The notes: a model not told the origin generated them from the letters alone. A stretch of DNA of 64,000 bases from an uncultured Eubacteriales bacterium (GCA_900549545.1 URPA01000007.1:1-64000); one strand, 5' to 3'. Counted from the first letter of the stretch, positions 1-7,595 are shown. Numbers and translations: made by a program.

Positions 1-876
1 GTGCTGACGCTGTTTCTGCTTGCGCTGCTCGTCTGGGGGCTCCTCACGCTGAGCGCAAAGGGCGTCTCCGCAGCAACGGATTTTGCCCGCCGTGTGCCGG
101 AGCTTATGACCGCGCTGGGCCAGACGCTTGAAAGTGCTGAGCGCAGAACCCTCGCCTACATTGCCGCCGCGCCGGACGGGGTGGCGGAGTACATGAAAAC
201 CGCGCTTGAAGCCGTGGGCAGCGCGCTCTACGCGCTCCCGGCGGCGCTTTCGCAGTGGCTGCTGGACGCGCTGCGCCGCGCGGCTCAGGCGAGCCCGGAC
301 TTTCTGCTTTTTTCCGTCACGGCGGGCATCGGCACTTATTTTATCTCTGCCTCGTTTCCAAAGACAAAGGCGTTCATAAAGGCCCAGCTCCCCGAAAAAT
401 TCTGCCACCGGGCCGAGAGCTTCGCGGCGGAGCTTAAAAACGGCTTCGGCGGCTTCATCCGCGCCCAGCTCATCCTCATGGCCATGACCTTTTTTGAGCT
501 GCTGCTGGCTTTTATGCTGCTGCGGGTGGAAAACGCGGCGGGTATCGCCGCGGTCACTGCCATAATCGACGCCCTGCCCGTGTTCGGCACGGGGATAGTC
601 CTCGTGCCTTGGGCGGCCTATGCCCTGCTCACCGGGGAGACGGGGCTTGGTATAGGGCTTATCATAAGCTGGGGGATTGTCAACCTCGTGCGAAGCTGCG
701 TGCAGGCAAAGCTGCTCGGCGACCAGATCGGCCTTGACCCGCTGGTGTCCCTCGCGGCGGTGTATATCGGCTGGCGGGTGTGGAACGTGTGGGGGATGCT
801 GCTGTTCCCGCTGCTCTTCGCCGCCGTGCAGCAGCTCAACGACAAGGGGCTGATAAAGCTGTGGAAGAGTGTATAG
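1..876 (+). CDS. YtvI/AI-2E-family sporulation membrane protein (5' partial)
   Basis: A polytopic membrane protein of the AI-2E transporter superfamily, most like the sporulation integral membrane protein YtvI. The 291 visible residues hold a hydrophobic first segment, a soluble helical stretch (about residues 25-95), a membrane pair around 100-115 and 150-175, and a C-terminal block of membrane segments (about 180-280). The motif ALPVFGTGIVLVPWA near residue 190 and the closing helix are typical of the family's C-terminal half. The family usually has about 350 residues or more, so the frame probably continues upstream; the GTG at base 1 is the window edge and not a proven start. A strong hairpin follows the stop codon. 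Role in sporulation is inferred from the family; transport activity is unproven. Confidence 0.75.
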   Translation: MLTLFLLALLVWGLLTLSAKGVSAATDFARRVPELMTALGQTLESAERRTLAYIAAAPDGVAEYMKTALEAVGSALYALPAALSQWLLDALRRAAQASPDFLLFSVTAGIGTYFISASFPKTKAFIKAQLPEKFCHRAESFAAELKNGFGGFIRAQLILMAMTFFELLLAFMLLRVENAAGIAAVTAIIDALPVFGTGIVLVPWAAYALLTGETGLGIGLIISWGIVNLVRSCVQAKLLGDQIGLDPLVSLAAVYIGWRVWNVWGMLLFPLLFAAVQQLNDKGLIKLWKSV

Positions 877-877
877 A

Positions 878-909
878 AAAAATCTCTCTCCATCTGGAGA
901 GAGATTTTT
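878..909. terminator. Terminator palindrome, left copy (family A target duplication)
   Basis: A 14-bp perfect stem with loop ATCT, A-rich on the left and T-rich on the right, directly after the stop codon of the YtvI-like gene. It can end transcription in both directions. The same 32 bases recur exactly at 1121-1152, on the other side of a 211-bp repeat. Confidence 0.85.
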
Positions 910-1120
910 CAGACTGTCAAAAAACCAAAGCAAAAATGCAAAGCCAAAGAAGCAGCAGGGGTGCTCGAGGGGGCAAGGCCCGCCTCGAATTAAAATGAGT
1001 CGCAGCTCAAACACCCGTATTATCAAGCTTTTTTACAGTAGCCGAGCTGCTAACTCTTAAACAGCTTTGGAGACTTTCAGCTTGTCAAAAAAGTCCTTAT
1101 AGGACTTTTTTGACAAGCTG
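910..1120 (+). mobile_element. Family A element, copy 1 (211 bp)
   Basis: A 211-bp non-coding unit, roughly nine-tenths identical by eye to 33639-33849. It begins CAGACTGTCAAAAAA and ends TTTTTTGACAAGCTG; with the flanking T and A runs these form imperfect inverted ends. Inside are a hairpin around CGAGGGGGCAAGGCC (964-987) and a perfect long hairpin at about 1073-1123 that repeats the end motif. No open frame is credible. It lies between exact 32-bp copies of the local terminator palindrome, which looks like a long target duplication. It resembles a non-autonomous (MITE-like) element; no transposase is seen in the window. Confidence 0.8.
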
Positions 1121-1152
1121 AAAAATCTCTCTCCATCTGGAGAGAGATTTTT
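1121..1152. terminator. Terminator palindrome, right copy
   Basis: Exact second copy of the 32-base palindrome at 878-909. It now lies 6 bases before the stop end of the convergent minus-strand gene, so it can serve as that gene's terminator while the left copy serves the YtvI-like gene. Confidence 0.85.
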
Positions 1153-1158
1153 GAATCA

Positions 1159-1392
1159 TTATGGAGTCACAATCACTGTTGAACTGAACTGCGTCGGAGC
1201 AAACTCCTGAAAGACGATTGAGACAATCTGACTGGCATACTCAGCGTACTCAGTGATATAGTACCGCGCGTCAAGCACGGAGTAGATGCGGTCATAGTCA
1301 GCGCCGGTCATACATCCAACGGCGAAGAACACGACGCCCAGCAGCAGAGCCACAAAAACGATGATGCCGACTACCTTCCAGCCTTTTTTCAT
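1159..1392 (-). CDS. Small single-pass membrane protein
   Basis: A 77-residue protein with a Lys-rich start (MKKGWK), one strong membrane segment (about residues 8-28) ending in VGCMTG, and an extracytoplasmic tail rich in Tyr and Ser. It could be a lipoprotein (FFAVGC) or a simple anchored protein; the region around the Cys is only a loose lipobox. Its ATG overlaps the stop of the upstream HAAS-domain gene in an ATGA arrangement (1389-1392), so the two are translated together and probably work together. I do not recognise a named family. Confidence 0.7.
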   Translation of the reverse strand: MKKGWKVVGIIVFVALLLGVVFFAVGCMTGADYDRIYSVLDARYYITEYAEYASQIVSIVFQEFAPTQFSSTVIVTP

Positions 1393-2504
1393 ACCGCGGG
1401 CACCTCCTTATAGCACCAGCTGCCGCCGAGGGCTATCACACTCTTTACAAGCCCCACGATGGCGCCGCCGATAAACCAGACGAACAGCCACAGGAACAAA
1501 AGCCCCAGCGCAAGGCCCACAAGGGATATACCCAGCATGACCAGAATATCCGCGAACACCGCAAAGCCCGCAAAGGCGGACACCAGCGCCGCGACGCCCA
1601 CAACGATAAAGCCCAGCGCCAGAATAAGGCTCAGCAGCGTGGGGATGAGCAGCAGGGCAATGCCGATAAGCGTGATGGGCACGGCCAGAATTATAAACAG
1701 GATGAGCAGGAACACACGGGGCTTGTGCCGCATTTGAACCGGCGCGGGTGCGGCGGGCTTGTCCTCCGGTGCGGGGACAACAAGCTCGGACGTCTCCTCA
1801 ACAGGCGCGGGGGTCGCCTCCTGAGCCTCGGGAATGACGAGGACAAAATCGTCCTCCAGCGCCTTCTCCTCGGCGGGCTGCTCCTCCGCGGGTGCGGGCT
1901 CATCGGCCTGAACCTCCTGCGAAGCGCCCTCAACCGGAGCTTCCTGCGAAGCTTCCTCCACGGGGGCGGCTTCCGCCGCATCCTCAACAGGGGCCTCTGC
2001 GGGAGCTTCCTCAACAGCGGCGGGGGCTTCTGCCGGCGCTTCCTCGACGGCCTCTGCGGGCTTATCCTCAGCCGGGGCGGCAGGCGCCTCAGCAGGGGTC
2101 TCTTCCGCAGCTTCCGCCTCAGCGGGAGCCTCATCAAACAGCGAGAACTGCCCCTCGGGAACCTCGCGCTCTTCATCGGCAACAGCCGGAGCGGCTATCA
2201 GCGCGGCGCTGAGGGCTATTTTATTGATGGCCTGCACAAAATCCGGCACCTCGTCCGGGTCATACTCCAGACCGTCCTCATTTTTGGACTGAGAGTGAAC
2301 CTGAAGCTTGCGCTCCTTGGCGTTATACGCTCTCGCGACCTGCACCGCCTGCCGCGTGGGCGAACCCAGAAACTGCATCAGCGCATGCTCGTCCGCCGTG
2401 GAGGCAAACATCTCTGCATATAGCTCGATTGCTGTCTGCCGATCCTCTTCATACATAAAGGTCAAAAGTTTTCCAAGCTCAGCGAGGAATTTCTGTTCGT
2501 TTAT
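1389..2504 (-). CDS. HAAS-domain (DUF1700-like) membrane protein with Ala/Pro/Glu linker
   Basis: About 371 residues. The N-terminal 70 residues match the HAAS/DUF1700 pattern (NEQKFLAELGKLL, then YEEDRQTAIELYAEMF). A long acidic Ala-Pro-Glu linker follows (about 115-245) with repeats such as EEAPAEAPA, then a block of about four membrane segments. HAAS proteins are usually co-encoded with PadR-type regulators and sense or modulate membrane processes; no PadR gene is adjacent here. The start is the notable point. A near-perfect promoter (2539-2567) overlaps the only upstream ATG (2540), and a GGAGG lies 8 nt before an ATA codon at 2504, exactly where family members begin. An AUA start is therefore preferred; ATG at 2540 is the alternative. 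The stop overlaps the next gene. Confidence 0.72.
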   Translation of the reverse strand: MNEQKFLAELGKLLTFMYEEDRQTAIELYAEMFASTADEHALMQFLGSPTRQAVQVARAYNAKERKLQVHSQSKNEDGLEYDPDEVPDFVQAINKIALSAALIAAPAVADEEREVPEGQFSLFDEAPAEAEAAEETPAEAPAAPAEDKPAEAVEEAPAEAPAAVEEAPAEAPVEDAAEAAPVEEASQEAPVEGASQEVQADEPAPAEEQPAEEKALEDDFVLVIPEAQEATPAPVEETSELVVPAPEDKPAAPAPVQMRHKPRVFLLILFIILAVPITLIGIALLLIPTLLSLILALGFIVVGVAALVSAFAGFAVFADILVMLGISLVGLALGLLFLWLFVWFIGGAIVGLVKSVIALGGSWCYKEVPAV

Positions 2505-2538
2505 AAGAGCCACCTCCTTAAGCAGCTTAAACAACAGC

Positions 2539-2567
2539 ATTATAGCCTCTGAGCGGCTTTTGGTCAA
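2539..2567 (-). promoter_or_regulatory. Sigma-A promoter for the HAAS gene
   Basis: On the minus strand TTGACC (2562-2567), a 17-bp spacer and TATAAT (2539-2544). Transcription would begin near 2532, downstream of the ATG at 2540 but upstream of the GGAGG before 2504. Confidence 0.8.
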
Positions 2568-2599
2568 GGGAAAATGTGTAAAATGGCGGCATAGCAGGC

Positions 2600-2628
2600 T
2601 TGACAAGGCCCCGGCGGGGGGCTACAAT
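2600..2628 (+). promoter_or_regulatory. Sigma-A promoter for proS
   Basis: TTGACA (2600-2605), 17-bp GC-rich spacer, TACAAT (2623-2628). It is divergent from the HAAS promoter; the two -35 boxes are about 30 bp apart. The proS start codon lies about 50 bases after the predicted transcription start. Confidence 0.8.
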
Positions 2629-2682
2629 ATTGAATCACTACGGCGGAGCAAGGGCTCTGGCGAAAGAGAGGTATTTACAATA

Positions 2683-4119
2683 ATGGCTAAAGAAAAAAAG
2701 GTAGAGCAGATCACCGATATGGAGAAGGACTTTGCCCAGTGGTTCACCGATATCTGCACCAAGGCAGAGCTGGTGGATTATTCCGGGGTCAAGGGCTGCT
2801 TCATCATGCGCCCCTATGGCTATGCCATATGGGAAAACATCCAGCAGGTGCTCGACGGAATGTTCAAGCGGGACGGGCATGAAAATGTGTCCATGCCGAT
2901 GCTGATTCCCGAGAGCCTGCTTCAGAAGGAGAAGGACCATGTGGAGGGCTTTGCCCCCGAGTGCGCGTGGGTCACTGTTGGTGGCAGCGAGGAGCTGCCC
3001 GAGCGGCTTTGCATCCGCCCCACCTCCGAGACGCTGTTTTGCGACCATTGGAGCCACATCGTCCATTCATGGCGAGATCTGCCGCTTCTGTATAACCAGT
3101 GGTGCTCCGTGCTCCGCTGGGAGAAGACCACCCGCCCCTTCCTGCGCGGCAGGGAATTTCTCTGGCAGGAGGGCCACACCCTCCACGCCACCGAGGAGGA
3201 GGCCCGCAGGGAGACGCTTCAGCAGCTCGGCGTGTACGCTGACCTGTGCGAGAATTATCTGGCGATGCCTGTCATAAAGGGCAACAAGACCGACAAGGAG
3301 AAGTTTGCCGGCGCTGTCAACACCTACACCATCGAGTGCATGATGCACGACAAGAAGGCGCTCCAGTCCGGCACGAGCCACTATTTTGGCGATGGCTTTG
3401 CCAAGCAGTTTGACATCACCTATACCGACAAGGATAACAAGCAGCGCTATCCGTTCCAGACCTCCTGGGGCCTTAGCACCCGCATCATCGGCGGCATCAT
3501 CATGACCCATGGCGACAATAACGGCCTTGTCCTGCCCCCGAAAATCGCGCCTATCCAGGCGGTTGTCGTGCCTGTTGCGCAGCATAAGGAGGGCGTCAGT
3601 GAGGCGGCGCAGGCCCTGCTTGAGCGCATAAAGGCCATGGGCGTGCGCGCGAAGATCGACCTGAGCGACAACAGCATGGGCTGGAAGTGCGCCCAGTATG
3701 AGATGAAGGGCGTGCCGCTGCGCATAGAGCTTGGCCCCAAGGACATCGAAAAGGGCGAGTGCGTGGCCGTCCGCCGCGACAACGGCGAAAAAATACCCGT
3801 CGCGCTCGGTGAGCTTGAGCAGCGCATCCCCGAGCTGCTTGACGCTGTGCAGAAGGGCCTTTACGAGAAGGCCAAAAAGAACATGGACGAGCATATCTAC
3901 CCCGCGTTCTCCGTGGAGGAGGCCAAGGAGCTTCAGGAGCGCAACGGCGGCTTTATCAAGACCATGTGGTGCGGTGACCTGGAGTGTGAGCTGAAGATGA
4001 AGGACGTGGCCGGGATGTCCTCCCGCTGCATACCCTTCGAGCAGGAGCAGCTCTCCGACGTCTGCGCCTGCTGCGGCAAGAGAGCAAAGCATATGGTCTA
4101 CTGGGGAATTGCATACTAA
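2683..4119 (+). CDS. proS: Prolyl-tRNA synthetase, archaeal/eukaryal type
   Basis: Charges tRNA-Pro with proline in the cytoplasm. At 478 residues it matches the short ProS type (no editing insertion), unlike the roughly 570-residue bacterial type. Class II motifs are visible: GYAIWENIQQVLDGMF, RPTSETLFCDHW and the motif-2 region FLRGREFLWQEGHT. The C-terminal domain ends with the Cys pairs of the zinc region (CGDLEC and CACCGK) and the terminal Tyr (WGIAY) typical of this type. The ATG at 2683 was chosen because it lies below the promoter at 2600-2628 and fits the family start MAKEKKVEQIT; a longer open frame upstream runs through the promoter and is not coding. Confidence 0.96.
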   Translation: MAKEKKVEQITDMEKDFAQWFTDICTKAELVDYSGVKGCFIMRPYGYAIWENIQQVLDGMFKRDGHENVSMPMLIPESLLQKEKDHVEGFAPECAWVTVGGSEELPERLCIRPTSETLFCDHWSHIVHSWRDLPLLYNQWCSVLRWEKTTRPFLRGREFLWQEGHTLHATEEEARRETLQQLGVYADLCENYLAMPVIKGNKTDKEKFAGAVNTYTIECMMHDKKALQSGTSHYFGDGFAKQFDITYTDKDNKQRYPFQTSWGLSTRIIGGIIMTHGDNNGLVLPPKIAPIQAVVVPVAQHKEGVSEAAQALLERIKAMGVRAKIDLSDNSMGWKCAQYEMKGVPLRIELGPKDIEKGECVAVRRDNGEKIPVALGELEQRIPELLDAVQKGLYEKAKKNMDEHIYPAFSVEEAKELQERNGGFIKTMWCGDLECELKMKDVAGMSSRCIPFEQEQLSDVCACCGKRAKHMVYWGIAY

Positions 4120-4163
4120 TTCAAAAGACTCCCACTGGATTTCCAGTGGGAGTCTTTTGAATT
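4118..4163. terminator. Terminator of proS
   Basis: A perfect palindrome with 21-bp arms around ATTT, overlapping the end of proS. A family B repeat begins a few bases later. Confidence 0.85.
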
Positions 4164-4169
4164 AAATGG

Positions 4170-4318
4170 TTTTCACTTCGAACCGCGCATTTTTGCCCAG
4201 TGCGGGAGGGCAAAAATGCACTCTCTCCGTGCAAAGAGTTTTTCCCGAGGTACATGCCCCCGGGAAAAACGATTGTATTTTATTCGCCGCTTGCGAGCGG
4301 CGAACTCAGTGAGACTTT
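4170..4318 (+). repeat. Family B repeat, copy B1
   Basis: About 150 bp with three hairpins: ATTTTTGCCC paired with GGGCAAAAAT, GTTTTTCCCG paired with CGGGAAAAAC around the loop AGGTACATGCCCC, and TTCGCCGC paired with GCGGCGAA. Related units lie at 7367-7521, 50284-50425, 50562-50604 and 53941-54213. This copy follows the proS terminator and runs up to the stop codon of the convergent PurN-like gene. Confidence 0.75.
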
Positions 4319-4957
4319 TTACTTTTTCGCGCCCGATGTGGCTTCGTCCTTGATAACAACCCTATTTCCGTGTATCTCGAGCCGACCCGAGCAGTAGAGC
4401 GCGACAGCGCGGCTGAGAAGCTTCCATTCACATTCCTCCGTGACGCGCTGGGCGAGGCTTGCCGGGTCGTCCCCGGGCAGAACATCCAGCGCCTTTTGCA
4501 GGATGATATTGCCCACGCCGCCGTTTTCATCGGCGAAATACGCCGTCGCCCCGGTGACCTTGACCCCGCGCTCAAGCACGGCGCGGTGGATATCCCCCTG
4601 CTCCTCGCTGAAAGCGGGGTACAGGGCGGGGTAGACCCCGATGATGCGGTTACGGAACTGATAGGGGATGACGCCAAGCGGCGGGTCGTACCCGGCGAGG
4701 ATGACAAGCTCTATATCCATATCCTTGAGCTTGTTCGCGACCGCCATGCTGTGGCTGGTGATATTTGGAAAAAGCTCCGGATCCACCACGTAGGCCGGGA
4801 CATTGGCGTTGAGCGCGCGCTGCATAGCGTAAGCATCCCTTTGGGAGCAGATGACCGCCTCCAGCTCAAAATTCGGTATTTCGTTAAAATACATGGAGTC
4901 CAGTATCGCCTGGAGCCGCGCCCCGTCTCCGGAGCTGAGAGCCGCCGCTCTCACCAT
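4319..4957 (-). CDS. PurN-like formyltransferase-fold protein with altered catalytic motif
   Basis: A 212-residue protein with the fold of phosphoribosylglycinamide formyltransferase (PurN, purine synthesis). It has the N-terminal SSGDGARLQAIL, which corresponds to PurN's ISGNGSNLQ phosphate loop, and the segment IELVILAGY. The catalytic motif N-I-H-P of PurN reads G-V-Y-P (residues 107-110), so the usual Asn and His are missing, while an acidic ADENGG (142-147) remains near the place of the catalytic Asp. It probably binds a related ligand or catalyses a different reaction; no pur gene is adjacent. The ATG at 4957 aligns with the PurN start and follows GGTGGAGAG; ATG 4999 is a poorer alternative. 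A strong promoter lies at 5073-5101, leaving a leader of about 110 nt. Confidence 0.75.
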   Translation of the reverse strand: MVRAAALSSGDGARLQAILDSMYFNEIPNFELEAVICSQRDAYAMQRALNANVPAYVVDPELFPNITSHSMAVANKLKDMDIELVILAGYDPPLGVIPYQFRNRIIGVYPALYPAFSEEQGDIHRAVLERGVKVTGATAYFADENGGVGNIILQKALDVLPGDDPASLAQRVTEECEWKLLSRAVALYCSGRLEIHGNRVVIKDEATSGAKK

Positions 4958-4991
4958 ATCTCTCCACCCCCGATTTCTTGCTAATATCTGC

Positions 4992-5020
4992 TTGTGCAAA
5001 AGCGGCTTTGAGGATATAAT
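4992..5020 (+). promoter_or_regulatory. Promoter for the phosphatase-acetyltransferase gene
   Basis: TTGTGC (4992-4997), 17-bp spacer, TATAAT (5015-5020). It overlaps the leader of the divergent PurN-like gene, so the two transcripts would be antisense to each other for about 50-60 nt. Confidence 0.6.
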
Positions 5021-5072
5021 AGTGCATATCTCTCAAGCTGCCCGCTGCGGCAGAATCACAAATAACTTGTAT

Positions 5073-5101
5073 ATTATACTGTATCCGACTGAATCGGTCA
5101 A
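5073..5101 (-). promoter_or_regulatory. Promoter for the PurN-like gene
   Basis: On the minus strand TTGACC (5096-5101), 17-bp spacer, TATAAT (5073-5078). Confidence 0.75.
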
Positions 5102-5119
5102 GATTTGGAGGCAAACATA

Positions 5120-6235
5120 ATGACGGAAATTTATCTCATTCGACACGCGCAGGCCGAGGGCAACCTCTACCGCATGATGCAGGGACATTGGGACGGGGAT
5201 GTGACGGAGCTTGGCCGCCGCCAGATAGACGCGCTCGCCGAGCGCATGAAGGACCAGCCGCTTGACGCGCTCTATTCAAGCGACCTCTACCGCACGCGGC
5301 TTACCGCATCCGCTATCACCCGCTATCACGATATACCCATGCAGTTGAGCCAGAAGCTGCGGGAGATAAATATGGGCCCGTGGGAGACGCGGTTTTTTGC
5401 CGATGTCATTCATGAGGACCCCGCCGCTATGGAGCGCTTTATTTTCAGCCCCGACACCTGGAGGGTGGAGGGCGCGGAGACCTATGCCGATGTGGCGGCG
5501 CGGGCCTATCCCTTCCTTGAGAGCATCGCCCGCGAGCATGAGGGTCAGCGCGTCGCGGTGGTGAGCCACGGGGTCACTATCCGCTGCCTGCTCTCTAAGG
5601 CGCTGGGCATTGATTTGCGGGACACTGAGGCCCTGCCCATCTGCCGCAACACCGCCATTTCAAAGCTCATCTGGGACGGCGAAAAATTCACCGTCGAATA
5701 CATAAACGACTTTGCCCATATCGTCCCCCTGGGCAGCAGCCCCTGGAACAGCACGGAGGATCTGCGGGGCGAGGTCTTTGACCCCGCCGAGGACCGGGAG
5801 TGGTATGAGAGCTGCTATGCTGACGCATGGCGCGCCGCCCACGGGTCTTTAAACGGCTTTATGCCCGAGCTCTATTCCGCCGCAGCCATCGACCACCACC
5901 GCCATTATAACGGCGCTGTGCTGCGCATTTACAGCGGGGATGAGCCGGTGGGCCTTGTGGATCTCGACACCGCCAAGGGCGAGAGCGCGGGCTATGGCTG
6001 GATAAGCCTTATCTATCTCGTGCCGGAGTACCGCGGCAAGGGCTATGGCATCCAGCTTCTTGCAAGAGCCATGACGGCCTATGCGGCGCTCGGCAGAAAA
6101 TCCCTGCGCCTGACGGTGGCAAAGGAGAACGCCGTTGCGCTGGCCTTCTATAAAAGCCACGGCTTTGAGACGCTGAGCACTCAGGCCGGGGGCCTGCTGC
6201 TGATGGAGAAAAAGCTGGGGAGGCAGGAACCGTAA
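5120..6235 (+). CDS. Histidine phosphatase fused to GNAT acetyltransferase
   Basis: A 371-residue two-domain enzyme. Residues 1 to about 205 form a histidine phosphatase (phosphoglycerate-mutase superfamily): the phosphohistidine motif LIRHAQAEGN (His9), the GHWDGDVTELG substrate loop and VVSHGVTIRCL (second His near 150). Residues about 225-371 form a GNAT acetyltransferase, with the acetyl-CoA loop PEYRGKGYGIQLL near 305. The substrate is unknown; the fusion suggests it removes phosphate from and acetylates related small molecules. The start at 5120 has GGAGG before it. Its stop overlaps the start of the metallophosphoesterase gene by one base, so the two are one translation unit. Confidence 0.88.
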   Translation: MTEIYLIRHAQAEGNLYRMMQGHWDGDVTELGRRQIDALAERMKDQPLDALYSSDLYRTRLTASAITRYHDIPMQLSQKLREINMGPWETRFFADVIHEDPAAMERFIFSPDTWRVEGAETYADVAARAYPFLESIAREHEGQRVAVVSHGVTIRCLLSKALGIDLRDTEALPICRNTAISKLIWDGEKFTVEYINDFAHIVPLGSSPWNSTEDLRGEVFDPAEDREWYESCYADAWRAAHGSLNGFMPELYSAAAIDHHRHYNGAVLRIYSGDEPVGLVDLDTAKGESAGYGWISLIYLVPEYRGKGYGIQLLARAMTAYAALGRKSLRLTVAKENAVALAFYKSHGFETLSTQAGGLLLMEKKLGRQEP

Positions 6236-7341
6236 TGAGTGACAGACCCGCGAGAATCCTCAACTGGCGCATCTCCAAAGGCCGGAGAATACTGGTCGTG
6301 TCGGATATCCACGGCAACCTCCCGTACCTCAAGGGCCTGCTGGATAAGCTCCGTTTTTCGGATAATGACGAGCTCGTGATTGACGGGGATTTTCTTGAAA
6401 AGGGCGAGCAGAGCCTGGGCACCCTGCAATATATCATGCAGCTCAGCCGCCGCGGAAATGTCCACACCATCTGCGGCAACTGTGACGGCTGGGACACCGT
6501 TTTCAGCCCCGACCGGCCGCCGCAGATGGACGAGTATACCTTTGAATATGTGCTCGAGCGCAAGCGCGGGCTTTTGTGGGACATGATGAACGCGGCCGGG
6601 ATAGACCCCTTTGAGCTTGAATGCCTGGGTGATATCAAGGCTCAGCTCTGGAAGCGCTTCCAGCCGGAGTGGGAGTTTCTTGCGTCCCTGCCCCACGCTA
6701 TCGAGACGGAGAAATTCATCTTTGCCCACGCGGGCATGAGCGACGATAAGCCCCTGCGGCAGCACCAGCCGCACGAGCTTTATAAGGTGGATTTTTTCCT
6801 CAAATTGGGGCGGCGCTTTGATAAATGGGTCATTGTCGGCCATGAGCCGGTGGTGCTCTATGGCGATGACAAGGTCTGCGCAAACCCGGTTATCGACCGG
6901 GACAGCCGCATAATCAGCATTGACGGCGGCTGTGTTTTGAAGGACGACGGGCAGCTCAACGCCCTGATAATCCCCGACGCTGACAGCGAGGACTTTGGCT
7001 TTGCCGCCTATGACTCCTTCCCTACGGCCATCGCGCTTGATGACCAGCCGGAGGGCGAGCGCTCGTTTTATATCCGCTGGGGGGACAGCGGCGTCCGCGT
7101 GCTCGAGCGGGGGGAGGAGTTCTCCCGCTGCCGTCATGTCCGCACCGGGTACGAGATGGATATATTGACAAAGTACCTGTTTTCCGCCGGGGAGTATTGC
7201 GACTGCAACGACTGCACGGATTATCTCCTGCCCGTAAAGGCCGGGGACGAGCTGCGCATTGTCGAGCGCACGTCGCGCGGCGTTTTCGCAAAGCTCAACG
7301 GCGTCTCCGGCTGGTACAGAGGGAGGATTTCCTGCTTGTAG
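6235..7341 (+). CDS. Calcineurin-like metallophosphoesterase with C-terminal SH3-like tail
   Basis: A 368-residue enzyme of the metallophosphoesterase superfamily. Metal ligands are visible in SDIHGN (near residue 22), IDGDFLEKG, GNCDGWD, FAHAG and GHEPV. The last 60 residues (YCDCNDCTDYLLPVKAG onward, ending GVSGWYRGRIS) look like an SH3-type module. It resembles the fructose-bisphosphatase-3 and Ser/Thr phosphatase-like group but is shorter than Fbp3, so the substrate is left open. It overlaps the upstream phosphatase-acetyltransferase by one base. The stop codon lies inside the palindrome at 7333-7360. Confidence 0.85.
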   Translation: MSDRPARILNWRISKGRRILVVSDIHGNLPYLKGLLDKLRFSDNDELVIDGDFLEKGEQSLGTLQYIMQLSRRGNVHTICGNCDGWDTVFSPDRPPQMDEYTFEYVLERKRGLLWDMMNAAGIDPFELECLGDIKAQLWKRFQPEWEFLASLPHAIETEKFIFAHAGMSDDKPLRQHQPHELYKVDFFLKLGRRFDKWVIVGHEPVVLYGDDKVCANPVIDRDSRIISIDGGCVLKDDGQLNALIIPDADSEDFGFAAYDSFPTAIALDDQPEGERSFYIRWGDSGVRVLERGEEFSRCRHVRTGYEMDILTKYLFSAGEYCDCNDCTDYLLPVKAGDELRIVERTSRGVFAKLNGVSGWYRGRISCL

Positions 7342-7360
7342 ACAACTTTGTCTACAAGCA
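7333..7360. terminator. Terminator palindrome
   Basis: Perfect 13-bp arms (TGCTTGTAGACAA and its complement) around CT, containing the TAG stop of the metallophosphoesterase gene. There is no long T run, so termination may be weak. Family B copy B2 follows directly. Confidence 0.55.
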
Positions 7361-7366
7361 AAAGGA

Positions 7367-7521
7367 ATTTCACTCCGAACCGCGCATTTTTGCCCACGAG
7401 AGAAGGGCAAAAATACACTCTCTCCGTGCAAAGTGTTTTTCCCGAGGTACGTGCCCCCGGGAAAAACGGATTTGAACTTTCTTCGCCGCTTCCGAGCGGC
7501 GAACTCTGCGAGGCTTTTTGC
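7367..7521 (+). repeat. Family B repeat, copy B2
   Basis: The clearest copy. It starts TTTCACTCCGAACCGCGC, then has three perfect hairpins (10-bp ATTTTTGCCC stem, 10-bp GTTTTTCCCG stem with loop AGGTACGTGCCC, and a TTCGCCGCT stem), and ends CTCTGCGAGGCTTTTTGC. Confidence 0.8.
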
Positions 7522-7595
7522 AATTTTGAGCGTGAAAAATTCACTAATTTATAAAAAGGCGGCACATATCTATTATGCTGCCAGAGGGAGATAAA

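Noticed and set aside
878..1152. Family A as an element carrying its own terminators
   Set aside because: The flanking palindromes differ completely between the two copies while the core is constant, so they belong to the target loci.
1725..2423. Long Gly/Arg/Leu-rich open frames opposite and overlapping the HAAS gene linker
   Set aside because: They are shadows of the repetitive Ala/Pro/Glu-coding region; no ribosome site, and composition is low-complexity.
2308..2682. N-terminal extension of proS
   Set aside because: It runs through the divergent promoters and the opposite-strand HAAS gene; the family start matches ATG 2683.
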